Positions 1 to 6,700 of a stretch of 10,122 bases of DNA are shown piece by piece. Source of the stretch: Candidatus Woesearchaeota archaeon (lineage in GTDB: Archaea > Nanobdellota > Nanobdellia > Woesearchaeales > GW2011-AR4); the NCBI GenBank assembly GCA_016784195.1, contig JADHVE010000043.1, forward strand, positions 1-10,122. The letters are read 5' to 3'. Position 1 is the stretch's first letter. Each line of letters opens with the position of its first letter. The position numbers and the translations under genes were made by a program. The notes below the pieces were generated by a model that searched no databases, was not told the origin of the DNA, and was given only the letters and a program-made list of their open reading frames with translations.

Positions 1-73
1 CATCACTATAATTGCTTTTGTGGATGTCCCACTTGTTTTCATCTTCCCAAACACTATGCCTCTGGTAACCCAT
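1..73 (-). CDS. Partial protein of unknown function, N-terminal 24 residues
   Basis: Only the first 24 codons are inside the window; the gene runs off the left edge. The ATG is the first in its frame, because an in-frame TAA lies about ten codons upstream. An AGGGA stretch about nine bases before the ATG could act as a weak ribosome binding site. The visible part begins MGYQRHSVWEDENKW and is polar and charged, with two tryptophans and no signal peptide or membrane segment. It starts 16 bases after the stop of the 51-aa gene on the same strand, so the two are probably co-transcribed. I do not recognise the family. Confidence 0.4.
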   Translation of the reverse strand, partial: MGYQRHSVWEDENKWDIHKSNYSD

Positions 74-89
74 GATAAAATCCCTGCGC

Positions 90-245
90 TTAAGATGCCT
101 TTACTCCATACTCTGCTGGCTTTTTTATTTTATGGCTGCTTTTTTTATTCAGCCTCTCAATAAATTTATGGTTATTCTCCACTAACTCGTCATTCACATC
201 AAACTCATCAAATAGCTTCTCTAAATCCCCTAAAATATCTTCCAA
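90..245 (-). CDS. Small acidic protein of unknown function (51 aa, TTG start)
   Basis: A 51-codon frame starting with TTG and ending TAA. The start is fixed by two facts: an in-frame TAA lies immediately before the TTG, and a strong Shine-Dalgarno-like GAGGTGGT (250-257) ends four bases before it. The frame contains no ATG. The protein begins MEDILGDLEKLFDEFDVNDE, so its first 20 residues are strongly acidic and probably helical; the second half is basic (RLNKKSSHKIKKP). No transmembrane segment or metal-binding motif is seen. It is followed after 16 bases by another short gene, suggesting a two-gene unit. No known family is recognised, and a chance open frame cannot be excluded, though the ribosome binding site argues for a real gene. 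Confidence 0.45.
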   Translation of the reverse strand: MEDILGDLEKLFDEFDVNDELVENNHKFIERLNKKSSHKIKKPAEYGVKAS

Positions 246-249
246 TTAG

Positions 250-277
250 ACCACCTCGCATTTTCCCGGTTTATAAA
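250..277 (-). promoter_or_regulatory. Ribosome binding site and TATA-like box before the 51-aa gene
   Basis: Reading the minus strand, TTTATAAA lies at 270-277 and GAGGTGGT at 250-257, with the TTG start at 245. The TATA box is so close that transcription from it would begin near 247, after the Shine-Dalgarno site. Either a second A/T-rich box further upstream (about 283-290, TATTAAAA) is the true promoter, or the gene is read through from thioredoxin. Confidence 0.35.
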
Positions 278-308
278 TCTTTTTTTTAATACTACTACAA
301 GGTAATAA

Positions 309-629
309 TTATTTATTAAATACTGCTTTAATTTTTTCCCTTAAATGGTATTCGGATTTAAAGCCTGCAAACCTGTCTTTTTCCTCTCCATTATGGAAGA
401 CAACAACACAAGGCAACCCGGCTACATTGTATCTTTCTTTTAGCTCTTTATTCTCCTCAATATTGACTTTTACGAATTTTAGTTTGTTATTGTGCTCTTC
501 AGAAAGTTTTTCAAAAACAGATGCTGCAGAAATACAAGGGCTGCACCACGGAGCCCAGAAGTCAACGATAACCGGTAAGTTGCTTTTAACAACTTCTTTT
601 TCAAAGTTATCTTTGTTAAGCTCAAGCAT
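309..629 (-). CDS. trxA: Thioredoxin, CSPC active site
   Basis: A 106-aa protein, the usual length for a single-domain cytoplasmic thioredoxin, which reduces protein disulfides by dithiol exchange and is itself recharged by a thioredoxin reductase (not in the window). The sequence shows the family core FWAPWCSPC at residues 24-32 with redox cysteines 29 and 32, the buried Asp23 before it, and the cis-proline loop GLP at 71-73. Two details are unusual. The dipeptide between the cysteines is Ser-Pro, not Gly-Pro, and the residue after the cis-proline is Cys74 where Thr is usual, giving a third thiol close to the active site. There is no signal peptide. A TATA box centred about 26 bases before the ATG makes it a leaderless gene with its own promoter, separate from coaE upstream. 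Confidence 0.93.
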   Translation of the reverse strand: MLELNKDNFEKEVVKSNLPVIVDFWAPWCSPCISAASVFEKLSEEHNNKLKFVKVNIEENKELKERYNVAGLPCVVVFHNGEEKDRFAGFKSEYHLREKIKAVFNK

Positions 630-644
630 AATTTAAGAAAAAAT

Positions 645-669
645 AAATAGTTTATATACTTTACTATTT
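645..669 (-). promoter_or_regulatory. Thioredoxin promoter: TATA box flanked by inverted repeat
   Basis: On the minus strand a TATATAAAC-type box lies at about 650-658, centred 26 bases from the ATG at 629, so the transcript should start at or next to the start codon. A perfect 7-base inverted repeat, AAATAGT (645-651) and ACTATTT (663-669), brackets the box, which is the expected position for a repressor that blocks TBP. Confidence 0.55.
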
Positions 670-683
670 GTAAATTTTTTACC

Positions 684-1235
684 TCAAGCCAATTTTTCAG
701 CAATTTTTTTAATCTGATTTTTAGTATCTGTTAATGATTTGTTATTATCGACGATAAAATCCGAATATTTTAATTTTTTCTTTAAGGGCATCTGCGACTT
801 TATTATCTGCTCTATCTCTTCTTTAGAGTATTTTTTCTTTTTTAAAATTCTTTTTATTGAATTTTTTCTGTTTGCCTTAACAACAATTATCTTATCCGCT
901 AAATTCTGGGCTTTTGCCTCAATAAGAAGAGGAGCATCAATTATCATATTTTTTTTATTTTTTATCCTGGATATTAATTTTTTTAATTCCTTTAGAATTA
1001 TAGGATGGGTTATCTTATTTAACTTTTTTAATTTCTTAAAATCACTAAAAACAATTTTCTTTAATTTATTCCTATCATCAGTTCCAAATTCTCTTAAAAT
1101 TTTATTTTTTAAATTTTTATTGTAAATATCCCTGTACAATTTATCAACATTAATAACCACAAAACCATGTTTTTTAAATAAATTAGAGACTGTTGTTTTT
1201 CCAGATCCAAAAGAGCCTGTTATGCCAATTATCAT
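684..1235 (-). CDS. coaE: Dephospho-CoA kinase, bacterial CoaE type
   Basis: 183 aa from the chosen ATG. CoaE uses ATP to phosphorylate the 3'-hydroxyl of the ribose in dephospho-CoA, the last step of coenzyme A synthesis, in the cytoplasm. The sequence shows the Walker A loop GSFGSGKT at residues 7-14, the aspartate of the NVD motif at 29-31, NKITHP near 74-79, DAPLLIEA near 99-106, and the CoaE-typical stretch with QMPLKKKLKYSDFIVDN near the C-terminus. It is shorter and far richer in lysine than bacterial homologues. A TTG at 1244 would add three residues, but MIIGITG is the usual family N-terminus and a TTTTAAAA box lies 26-30 bases before the ATG. Many archaea instead use an unrelated GTP-dependent enzyme for this step. 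Its stop is 55 bases before thioredoxin. Confidence 0.88.
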   Translation of the reverse strand: MIIGITGSFGSGKTTVSNLFKKHGFVVINVDKLYRDIYNKNLKNKILREFGTDDRNKLKKIVFSDFKKLKKLNKITHPIILKELKKLISRIKNKKNMIIDAPLLIEAKAQNLADKIIVVKANRKNSIKRILKKKKYSKEEIEQIIKSQMPLKKKLKYSDFIVDNNKSLTDTKNQIKKIAEKLA

Positions 1236-1260
1236 ATTATTCAAGTTATATCTTTATTGT

Positions 1261-1268
1261 TTTTAAAA
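1261..1268 (-). promoter_or_regulatory. Candidate TATA box of coaE
   Basis: TTTTAAAA is centred at about 1264.5, predicting transcription start near 1238, two or three bases before the ATG at 1235; this fits a leaderless gene and argues against the TTG start at 1244. A second A/T-rich box (1283-1290) lies within a 7-base inverted repeat AACAATT (1279-1285) / AATTGTT (1304-1310). Confidence 0.4.
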
Positions 1269-1348
1269 TTATTGATTTAACAATTATATCTCTTCAAAAA
1301 CTCAATTGTTCTAAAAGAGTCATTTTACCCTTTTTTTCTGCAAATTGA

Positions 1349-1684
1349 TGGGAAGTCGGAGATGAAATCTATGCAGACGGGTTAGATAAGGCTGCTGGCG
1401 GGCTTATAGGCTGTACAGACCCTGACTGCAGCGGAACAATACCCTGATATAGGTTTACCATGAAAATATCAACCCATTAGGGGGCAACAGTCCAGATTTT
1501 TGAAGGCTTGACTGTAATAGCAGAAGAGTGGATTACAACTAAACTCAGAAAATCGAATGCTGCAAAGAAGAGCCTTTTACAATGGCTGCATCAAAAGCAG
1601 TTCCAAGTTGCCTATAACCATAAAAACCTAATCAAGCACGAGAGGATAATCTTTAATGAAAAGAAAGGAGAGCCAGTAAAATGA
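1349..1684 (+). pseudogene. Decayed gene fragment with two in-frame stops; first part resembles a DxDGLxDC repeat
   Basis: One plus-strand frame stays open from 1349 to the TGA at 1682-1684 except for TGA at 1445 and TAG at 1478. The first piece contains EIYADGLDKAAGGLIGCTDP followed by DCSG. This matches, with losses, the repeat EICxDGxDNDxDGLxDCxDPDC seen in secreted MopE-like and similar calcium-binding-like repeat proteins: spacing and the DG, GL, C and DPDC positions are kept, but the first Cys is Tyr and several Asp residues are Ala, Gly or Lys. The last piece (58 codons from a TTG at 1508) is basic and has no recognised domain; it may or may not belong to the same ancestral gene. Base composition is richer in G and C than the surrounding DNA. 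No promoter or ribosome binding site is evident. I infer a pseudogene; two unrelated remnants are possible. Confidence 0.4.
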
Positions 1685-1712
1685 TAACTATCATTTACAG
1701 TGATTAGCAAAT

Positions 1713-1720
1713 TATTTAAA
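1713..1720 (+). promoter_or_regulatory. TATA box of the 118-aa membrane protein gene
   Basis: TATTTAAA, followed by C, is centred at about 1716.5, predicting transcription start near 1743, four bases before the ATG at 1747. No Shine-Dalgarno site is present, so the message is essentially leaderless. Confidence 0.55.
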
Positions 1721-1746
1721 CACCAATCCATAAGTTTACCTTAAAA

Positions 1747-2103
1747 ATGATTGAATGGTTTGTTTCGATAATATCCATTATCTTTGTAGCTTACCTTTTA
1801 TTTACATTTACAACATATACCATTCTTGGAGTAAATATTGTTTTGTTAATAGTATTAGCAATTTTGATCAATAAAAACTTAAAGAAAAAAGAGATGGTAA
1901 GATACTATCTAATTGCCTTGTTACTGACATCCTTAGTTCTTATTTTCAGCGATTATGGCATCTTTTACACTCTGCTGAGAATTCTTGAAAAGAACCTTTT
2001 TTTATCCATAGTAACTCAGGTTTTATTGCTGGTTTATGCTTTCGCTAATCTCTCAATTCTGTTAACAAATTCTACTAATGAACTGATAAAAAAAATTAAG
2101 TGA
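1747..2103 (+). CDS. Four-helix membrane protein of unknown function (118 aa)
   Basis: The protein is almost entirely hydrophobic. I see four likely membrane helices at about residues 4-22, 24-42, 51-68 and 84-106, a basic loop NKNLKKKEMVR between helices 2 and 3, and a short basic tail ending in IKKIK. By the positive-inside rule the basic loop and both ends should face the cytoplasm. No catalytic motif, cysteine pair or cofactor site is visible. The start has a well-placed TATA box and no leader. A second open frame begins within its stop codon (ATGA at 2100-2103), and another small membrane protein follows at 2384, so these may function together, but there is no direct evidence. I do not recognise the family. 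Confidence 0.7.
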   Translation: MIEWFVSIISIIFVAYLLFTFTTYTILGVNIVLLIVLAILINKNLKKKEMVRYYLIALLLTSLVLIFSDYGIFYTLLRILEKNLFLSIVTQVLLLVYAFANLSILLTNSTNELIKKIK

Positions 2104-2372
2104 TTTTTGCTCAGTTTCCAAATGAAACATTTACAAAAAAGGTATTAGTATACCTTTCTCCTCTAAAAAAATGCAAAGCTTTTTATATTAGTAAATTCAT
2201 AAAAGAGTTACGTGGGGGTGGAAATATTAACCTTATTAATTCTAACAAGCTTGAATTAATCAGATTTGAAGATGACTTTTACACTCACAAGCAGGTTGAG
2301 CTGAAAAATGGCCTGTTGTTTGTGAGAATAAAAAAAAGGTTCCATAATAAGAAATTCATGGCCTTATGTTAG
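2100..2372 (+). CDS. Small basic protein of unknown function; true start uncertain
   Basis: The full open frame is 90 codons and its ATG overlaps the preceding stop (ATGA), which could couple translation. Against this start, the first third contains an 8-base-pair hairpin, a TATA box (2182-2189) and a strong GGGGGTGG ribosome binding site (2214-2221) that would place the true start near 2226. There the in-frame codon is ATT, not ATG, giving a 48-residue protein beginning INLINSNKLELIRFEDDF and ending FHNKKFMALC. That part reads as a compact basic protein: an acidic patch RFEDDF, then strands such as GLLFVRIKKRF. No known domain is recognised. Possible readings are a 90-aa protein, a 48-aa protein with a rare ATT start, or a gene silenced by an ATG-to-ATT change. 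A small membrane protein follows after 11 bases. Confidence 0.45.
   Translation: MIFAQFPNETFTKKVLVYLSPLKKCKAFYISKFIKELRGGGNINLINSNKLELIRFEDDFYTHKQVELKNGLLFVRIKKRFHNKKFMALC
2138..2157 (+). terminator. Perfect hairpin, possible terminator or operator
   Basis: AAAGGTAT (2138-2145), loop TAGT, ATACCTTT (2150-2157): eight perfect base pairs with a four-base loop, followed by TCTCCTC and an A-run on the plus strand. It sits about 35 bases after the 118-aa gene and 25 bases before a TATA box, suiting either an end signal for the first gene or an operator for the next. Confidence 0.35.
2182..2221 (+). promoter_or_regulatory. Internal promoter and Shine-Dalgarno site
   Basis: TTTATATT (2182-2189) is centred 26 bases before about 2212, and the predicted transcript would begin directly with GTGGGGGTGG, matching the GGGGGTGA site used by the gene at 9715. 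The expected start codon a few bases later is absent: the in-frame codon is ATT at 2226-2228. Confidence 0.45.
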
Positions 2373-2383
2373 GATAAGCTAAA

Positions 2384-2551
2384 ATGAAACTGAAAATATT
2401 CTCTTTGTTTTTGATTCTGGTGTTAATCGTAAATTTAATATTGTACATATTGCAAATAATTAGCACATGGCTGTTTTGGCTTATTATCATCATTATTGCT
2501 TTAATAGCCTATAAAGTGATGCCTTACTTAAAACAACAAAATTCTACTTAA
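2384..2551 (+). CDS. Small two-helix membrane protein (55 aa)
   Basis: An ATG-started frame of 55 codons ending TAA. The protein begins MKLKIFSLFLILV and has two hydrophobic stretches, about residues 5-25 and 27-45, separated only by a short polar turn around QIISTW, then a short polar tail ending YLKQQNST. It is therefore probably a hairpin membrane protein; the lysines at residues 2 and 4 and in the tail suggest both ends are cytoplasmic. A weak AGGAT site lies about nine bases before the ATG and overlaps the end of the preceding gene region, with an 11-base gap, so it is likely part of the same transcript. No family is recognised. Its extreme hydrophobicity over 45 residues makes a chance frame less likely. 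Confidence 0.55.
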   Translation: MKLKIFSLFLILVLIVNLILYILQIISTWLFWLIIIIIALIAYKVMPYLKQQNST

Positions 2552-2608
2552 CCAGGCAGCGGTTGGGGATACTAAACTATTATTGTTACATGGAATCCTA
2601 GACTGTGC

Positions 2609-2710
2609 TCAGAAATGTTTGTATTTCTGACTTGGATGTGTTCAAAAACCGCACAGTACCTCTGATGCTACCTCTGTAGCATACTGTCTATCTTTGTTAG
2701 GTGGTTTTTG
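2609..2710 (+). ncRNA. Strongly structured intergenic segment, possible small RNA
   Basis: Two perfect hairpin systems lie side by side. First, TCAGAAAT (2609-2616) pairs with ATTTCTGA (2623-2630) across a six-base loop. Second, CAAAAACC (2643-2650) pairs with GGTTTTTG (2703-2710); inside it ACAGT (2653-2657) pairs with ACTGT (2683-2687) and ATGCTAC (2665-2671) pairs with GTAGCAT (2676-2682) around a CTCT loop, leaving a seven-base bulge on one side. No open reading frame and no convincing TATA box are seen, so strand and expression are uncertain. It could be a small RNA, a 3' end structure of either flanking transcript, or a mobile-element remnant. Confidence 0.35.
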
Positions 2711-2713
2711 ACA

Positions 2714-2745
2714 AATAAAGAGAAAAAGAAAAATAGAAAATAAAA
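2714..2745 (-). terminator. T-rich terminator after the DUF5679 gene
   Basis: Directly after the minus-strand stop at 2746 the RNA-like strand reads several T-runs (TTTT, TTTT, TTTTT, TTTTT, TTT) within 32 bases. Clustered T-runs without a required hairpin are the usual archaeal transcription end signal. Confidence 0.5.
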
Positions 2746-2892
2746 TTAAGCCTTTCCTAAAATTCTGAAGACTTTAGTGCCGCATTTTGGGCATTCTCCT
2801 TTCATGGCTTTCATCTTGTTCTTCATAATAATTTCTTTGCCATCTTTAATGTCAACCTGTTTTTTACATTTCATACATCTTCCTTGTACCAT
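2746..2892 (-). CDS. DUF5679 zinc-ribbon protein (48 aa)
   Basis: 48 residues, a normal length for DUF5679. It has two CxxC knuckles: Cys6/Cys9 in GRCMKCK and Cys34/Cys37 in ECPKCGTK, which should bind one zinc ion, and ends with the family-typical TKVFRILGKA. The middle is basic (KDGKE then KNKMKAMKG). The biochemical role of the family is unknown; zinc ribbons of this size commonly bind nucleic acid or a protein partner, which is inference here. The start is certain: an ideal GAGGTGA lies seven bases before the ATG, preceded by a TATA box. A run of T-tracts follows the stop, so it is probably transcribed alone, downstream of the HAD phosphatase gene on the same strand. Confidence 0.85.
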   Translation of the reverse strand: MVQGRCMKCKKQVDIKDGKEIIMKNKMKAMKGECPKCGTKVFRILGKA

Positions 2893-2898
2893 ATTGGT

Positions 2899-2944
2899 TC
2901 ACCTCAAAATTTTAATATATAGAGATTTTCACCCCAATTTATAT
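2899..2944 (-). promoter_or_regulatory. Promoter and Shine-Dalgarno site of the DUF5679 gene
   Basis: On the minus strand ATATAAAT (2937-2944) predicts transcription start near 2914, giving a leader of about 22 bases that carries GAGGTGA (2900-2906). A second A/T box at 2914-2921 is too close to the ATG to serve. Two further copies of TAGTATATA lie upstream at 2959-2967 and 2982-2990. Confidence 0.5.
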
Positions 2945-2997
2945 GTTTTTATCCATCATAGTATATAAATCTGCCGGAAATTAGTATATAGAATAGG

Positions 2998-3660
2998 CTA
3001 TTTTACTATTTTTAGAAGCTCCCTTATATCGCCTATCGTATAGTCAGCTTTAGCCTTTGCTTCAGGGTTCCCATACTTTGCAAAGCAAGTTCTTATGCCT
3101 AATTTTTTTGCCCCTTCAATATCCCTCTCAGGCCGGTCACCTACCATCAGACATTCTTCTGGCTTTATTTTTAGTTTATTAAGTATTGTTTTGAACGGCT
3201 CTTTAGAAGGTTTTTCCTTTTTAGTATCTTCCAAAGTCACAACAACATCAAAAAAATTACTCAGCTTCATAGAAGCAAGCCTTATCCATGCCTTAAGCCT
3301 TGGAGCATCTGTTAAAATCCCTAATTTAATACCTCTATCTTTTAGCTTTAATAAAACATAATCAGTGCCAGGATAAGGATCAAGAAAGCCAGACCTTGCT
3401 TTTCTGTATGCAACTATGCCATTAGCCAATATCCTGTAGTTTATCCTTCCAGTTACTTCTTTAAGGAATTTCTGGAATATTGTCTTTTCCTCTAAACCAT
3501 ACTTATCATACAGGACGAATAAAACTTCAATCGCTTTTTTCCTTTTAACATCTAACCCAGATCCTATCATAGCAGAAATAGCAGCATCACAACTAGCTTT
3601 TTTCATACTCATGAAATCTATCAAAGTGTTGTCTAAGTCAAAAATAACTGCTTTTATCAT
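2998..3660 (-). CDS. HAD-superfamily hydrolase, phosphatase type (subfamily IA)
   Basis: 220 aa, typical of phosphoglycolate-phosphatase-like and archaeal TIGR02253-like HAD enzymes, which remove phosphate from small phosphorylated metabolites through an aspartyl-phosphate. All four motifs are visible: DLDNT at 8-12 with nucleophile Asp8 and acid/base Asp10; motif II Thr117 in LGILTDAP; motif III Lys150 in KEKPSKEPF; and motif IV GDRPERD at 174-180, with Asp175 and Asp180 as magnesium ligands. The helical cap lies between residues 15 and 95, as expected for class I. The physiological substrate cannot be read from the sequence. A TATA box (TATATAAAC on the minus strand) is centred 26 bases before the ATG, so the gene is leaderless and has a promoter separate from carB, whose stop lies 65 bases upstream. 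Confidence 0.88.
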   Translation of the reverse strand: MIKAVIFDLDNTLIDFMSMKKASCDAAISAMIGSGLDVKRKKAIEVLFVLYDKYGLEEKTIFQKFLKEVTGRINYRILANGIVAYRKARSGFLDPYPGTDYVLLKLKDRGIKLGILTDAPRLKAWIRLASMKLSNFFDVVVTLEDTKKEKPSKEPFKTILNKLKIKPEECLMVGDRPERDIEGAKKLGIRTCFAKYGNPEAKAKADYTIGDIRELLKIVK

Positions 3661-3680
3661 AAAAAAAGAATGATTTATTT

Positions 3681-3690
3681 GTTTATATAG
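3681..3690 (-). promoter_or_regulatory. TATA box of the HAD phosphatase gene
   Basis: CTATATAAAC on the minus strand is centred at about 3686, predicting transcription start at 3660, the first base of the ATG: a clear leaderless promoter in the short gap after carB. Confidence 0.6.
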
Positions 3691-3725
3691 TTTGTTGTAT
3701 GCTAAATGGATCTATGGCTATTTTT

Positions 3726-6700
3726 CTATTGATTTTTATACTCATCCCATCCTTTAATCTCTAAATCACTAATCTTTTTAGTATGGATAGATTCAACAAA
3801 AAGCTTGGTTAATTGCTCATTTGTTAATAAGGGTATTGCAAAGTCGACTGCTCTACGCCTTACCAAATAGTCATTTGTCAGTTCTTCCTCTTCCTGGCTT
3901 TTTGGAATGTTAATCACTAAATCAATCTTGCCTCCAGCTAAGTAAGTCATTATATTAGGCTCTTTTTTCTCAAGAGGCCAATAAAGGATTTTACATGGAA
4001 TCTTATTTGCCTGTAAAAATTTTCCAGTGCCTAGGCTTGCATACAAATTAAAGCCCATTTCACAAAGCTTCCTTGAAGATTCTAACAAGCGGACTTTGCT
4101 CTTTATCGGGCCTGTTGATAATAATACATTATTTTTGGGAATTTTAAATCCCACAGATATAAGAGCTTTCAGAAAAGCCTCATTCAAATCAGAGCCTAAA
4201 CAAGCAACTTCTCCAGTAGATGCCATTTCAACCGATAAGACAGGATCAGCGCCTTTTAAGCGTGAAAAAGAGAACTGAGGAGCCTTAACTCCAACATAGT
4301 CTAAGTCAATAGTGTTGTATTTTCCGGAAACATCTTTTCCCATAATAGCCTTTGTGGCTAGGTCAATAAAATTATTTTTTGTGACTTTTGAAACAAATGG
4401 GAAGCTTCTTGAAGACCTTAAATTACATTCAATAACCTTTATCTCATTCTCTTTTGCTATGAACTGCATGTTAAAAGGTCCTGTTATCTTCAAAGCAGAT
4501 GCTATCTTTTTTGCTATTTCTTTTATGCGCCTTATAGTTTCTAAATAAGTAAACTGGGGAGGCAGCACCATAGTGGCATCTCCTGAATGGACGCCTGCAT
4601 TCTCTACATGCTCTGATATAGCGTAAATAATTATCTTGCCATCAGCAGCCACAGCATCTATTTCAATCTCTTTTGCATTCATAATGAATTTGCTCAAAAC
4701 AACAGGGTGTTCTTTACTCACAGAAGTTGCTTTTTGCAGATAGATACCCAGCTCATGCTTGTTAAATGCAACAGACATTGCAGCACCGGATAAGACATAA
4801 GAAGGCCTTATCAAGACAGGATATCCGACTTTTTTTGCAAAATTTTCAGCATCTTCTGTTTTTGCAGCCTCTATCCATTCAGGCTGGTCTATGTCTAATT
4901 TATCGCAAAGCCTGGAAAATTTATGCCTGTCTTCAGCATTATCAATGTTTAATGGGGATGTTCCCAAAACTTTCACTTTTTGCCTAAACAGTCTCATTGC
5001 CAGATTATTAGGTATTTGGCCTCCCATTGATACAATAACACCTTGAGGGTTTTCTTTTTGGTAAATGTCTAATACTCGCTCAAAACTCTGCTCTTCAAAA
5101 TAGAGCCTGTCACAAGTATCATAATCAGTTGACACAGTCTCTGGATTGTAATTGATCATAATGGTCCTGAAATTTAATTTTCTTAATGTAAGAACAGCAT
5201 TCACACAACACCAGTCAAATTCAACTGAAGATCCTATCCTATAAGCGCCTGAGCCTAGTACAATTATGCTGTTCTTTTCTTCAAATTCGATATCATCCTC
5301 ATTGCCATTATAAGTAACATACAGGTAATTAGTTTTTGCAGGATATTCAGCAGCTAAAGTATCTATTTGCTTAACCACAGGGATTATCTTATTTTTTATC
5401 CTTAACTCCCTCACTTTTAGCATATTATTATCCATATCCTCGTCTGATGGATTTACCAGCCTTGCAATCTGAAAATCAGAAAATCCAAGCTTTTTTGCCT
5501 CCAGCAATGCCTCTTTCGGGATGTTTTTAAGATTGTATTTTTTTAGGTCATTCTCAGCATCTACTACATTTTTAATTTTATATAAAAACCAATTGTCAAT
5601 TTTTGTAAGCTCATGTATCTTTTCAATTGAAAATCCTTTTTTTATTGCTTCAACAACAACCAAAAGCCTTTTGTCTGTTGGCTTTTTCAGTTCTTCTTCA
5701 ATACCATCAAATGAAATCTGGTTGCCTACAAGCCCGTGCAGGCCTACTCCTAACATACGGATAGCTTTCTGGATTGCCTCTTCGAATTTTCTTCCGATGG
5801 CCATTACTTCCCCTACTGATTTCATTTCTGATCCTATGTGGAAGCTGACTTTCTTGAATTTCTCAAGGTCCCATCTTGGAATTTTAACAACACAATAATC
5901 AAGAGCAGGCTCGAAACAGGATTTGGTTTTCTTTGTTATTGAGTTTTCCAATTCAACCAGGCTGTAGCCAATAGCGAGCTTTGCAGCAACAAATGCCAAA
6001 GGATAACCTGTTGCTTTACTGGCTAAGGCAGAGCTTCTTGAAAGCCTTGCATTAACCTCAATTATCCTGTAATCTTCTGAATTAGGGTCAAATGCAAATT
6101 GTATATTACATTCTCCCACAATGCCTAAGTGCCTTATTACTTTTATTGAAATATTCCTCAGCTTATGGTATTCTCGGTTAGTCAATGTCTGGCTTGGAGC
6201 AACAACAATACTTTCTCCAGTATGGATTCCCATTGGGTCAAAATTTTCCATATTGCATACCGTAATACAGTTATCATAGCCATCTCTAACAACTTCATAC
6301 TCAATCTCTTTCCAGCCACCAAGGTATTTCTCAATAAGAATCTGCGTAGAATGAACAAATGCCTTTTTTAGAAGCTCTTCTAGTTGTTTTTTATTATAAG
6401 CTCGTCCTGAGCCCCGTCCTCCCAAGGCATAAGCAATCCTTACCATTACAGGATATCTTATTTTTTCAGCAGCCTGCAGGCCTTCATTTACTGAAATCAC
6501 TGCTTTGCCTTCAGGAACCTTTAAATTTATTTCATTTAGCTTCTCAACAAAAAGATGCCTGTCTTCTGTGTTTTTTATGGCGCTAACAGGGGTTCCTAAA
6601 ACCTCGACATTATATTTTTCAAAAACGCCTTTGCTTTCAAGCTCAACCCCGCAGTTTAATGCAGTTTGGCCTCCAAAACCCAATAAAATTCCATCTGGCT

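Noticed and set aside
739..1125. 128-codon plus-strand open frame rich in Phe and Ile
   Set aside because: It lies wholly antisense to coaE; its composition is the mirror of coaE's lysine-rich coding strand.
1445..1480. Recoding of the in-frame TGA (selenocysteine) or TAG (pyrrolysine)
   Set aside because: Two different stops, eroded motif residues and no recoding structure point to gene decay.
2609..2713. H/ACA guide RNA
   Set aside because: ACA follows the basal stem, but the internal loop is 2 bases on one side and 15 on the other, and no kink-turn is evident, so it is not called as such.
2777..2968. 63-codon plus-strand open frame
   Set aside because: Antisense to the DUF5679 gene and its promoter, which has a clear zinc-ribbon protein and ribosome binding site.
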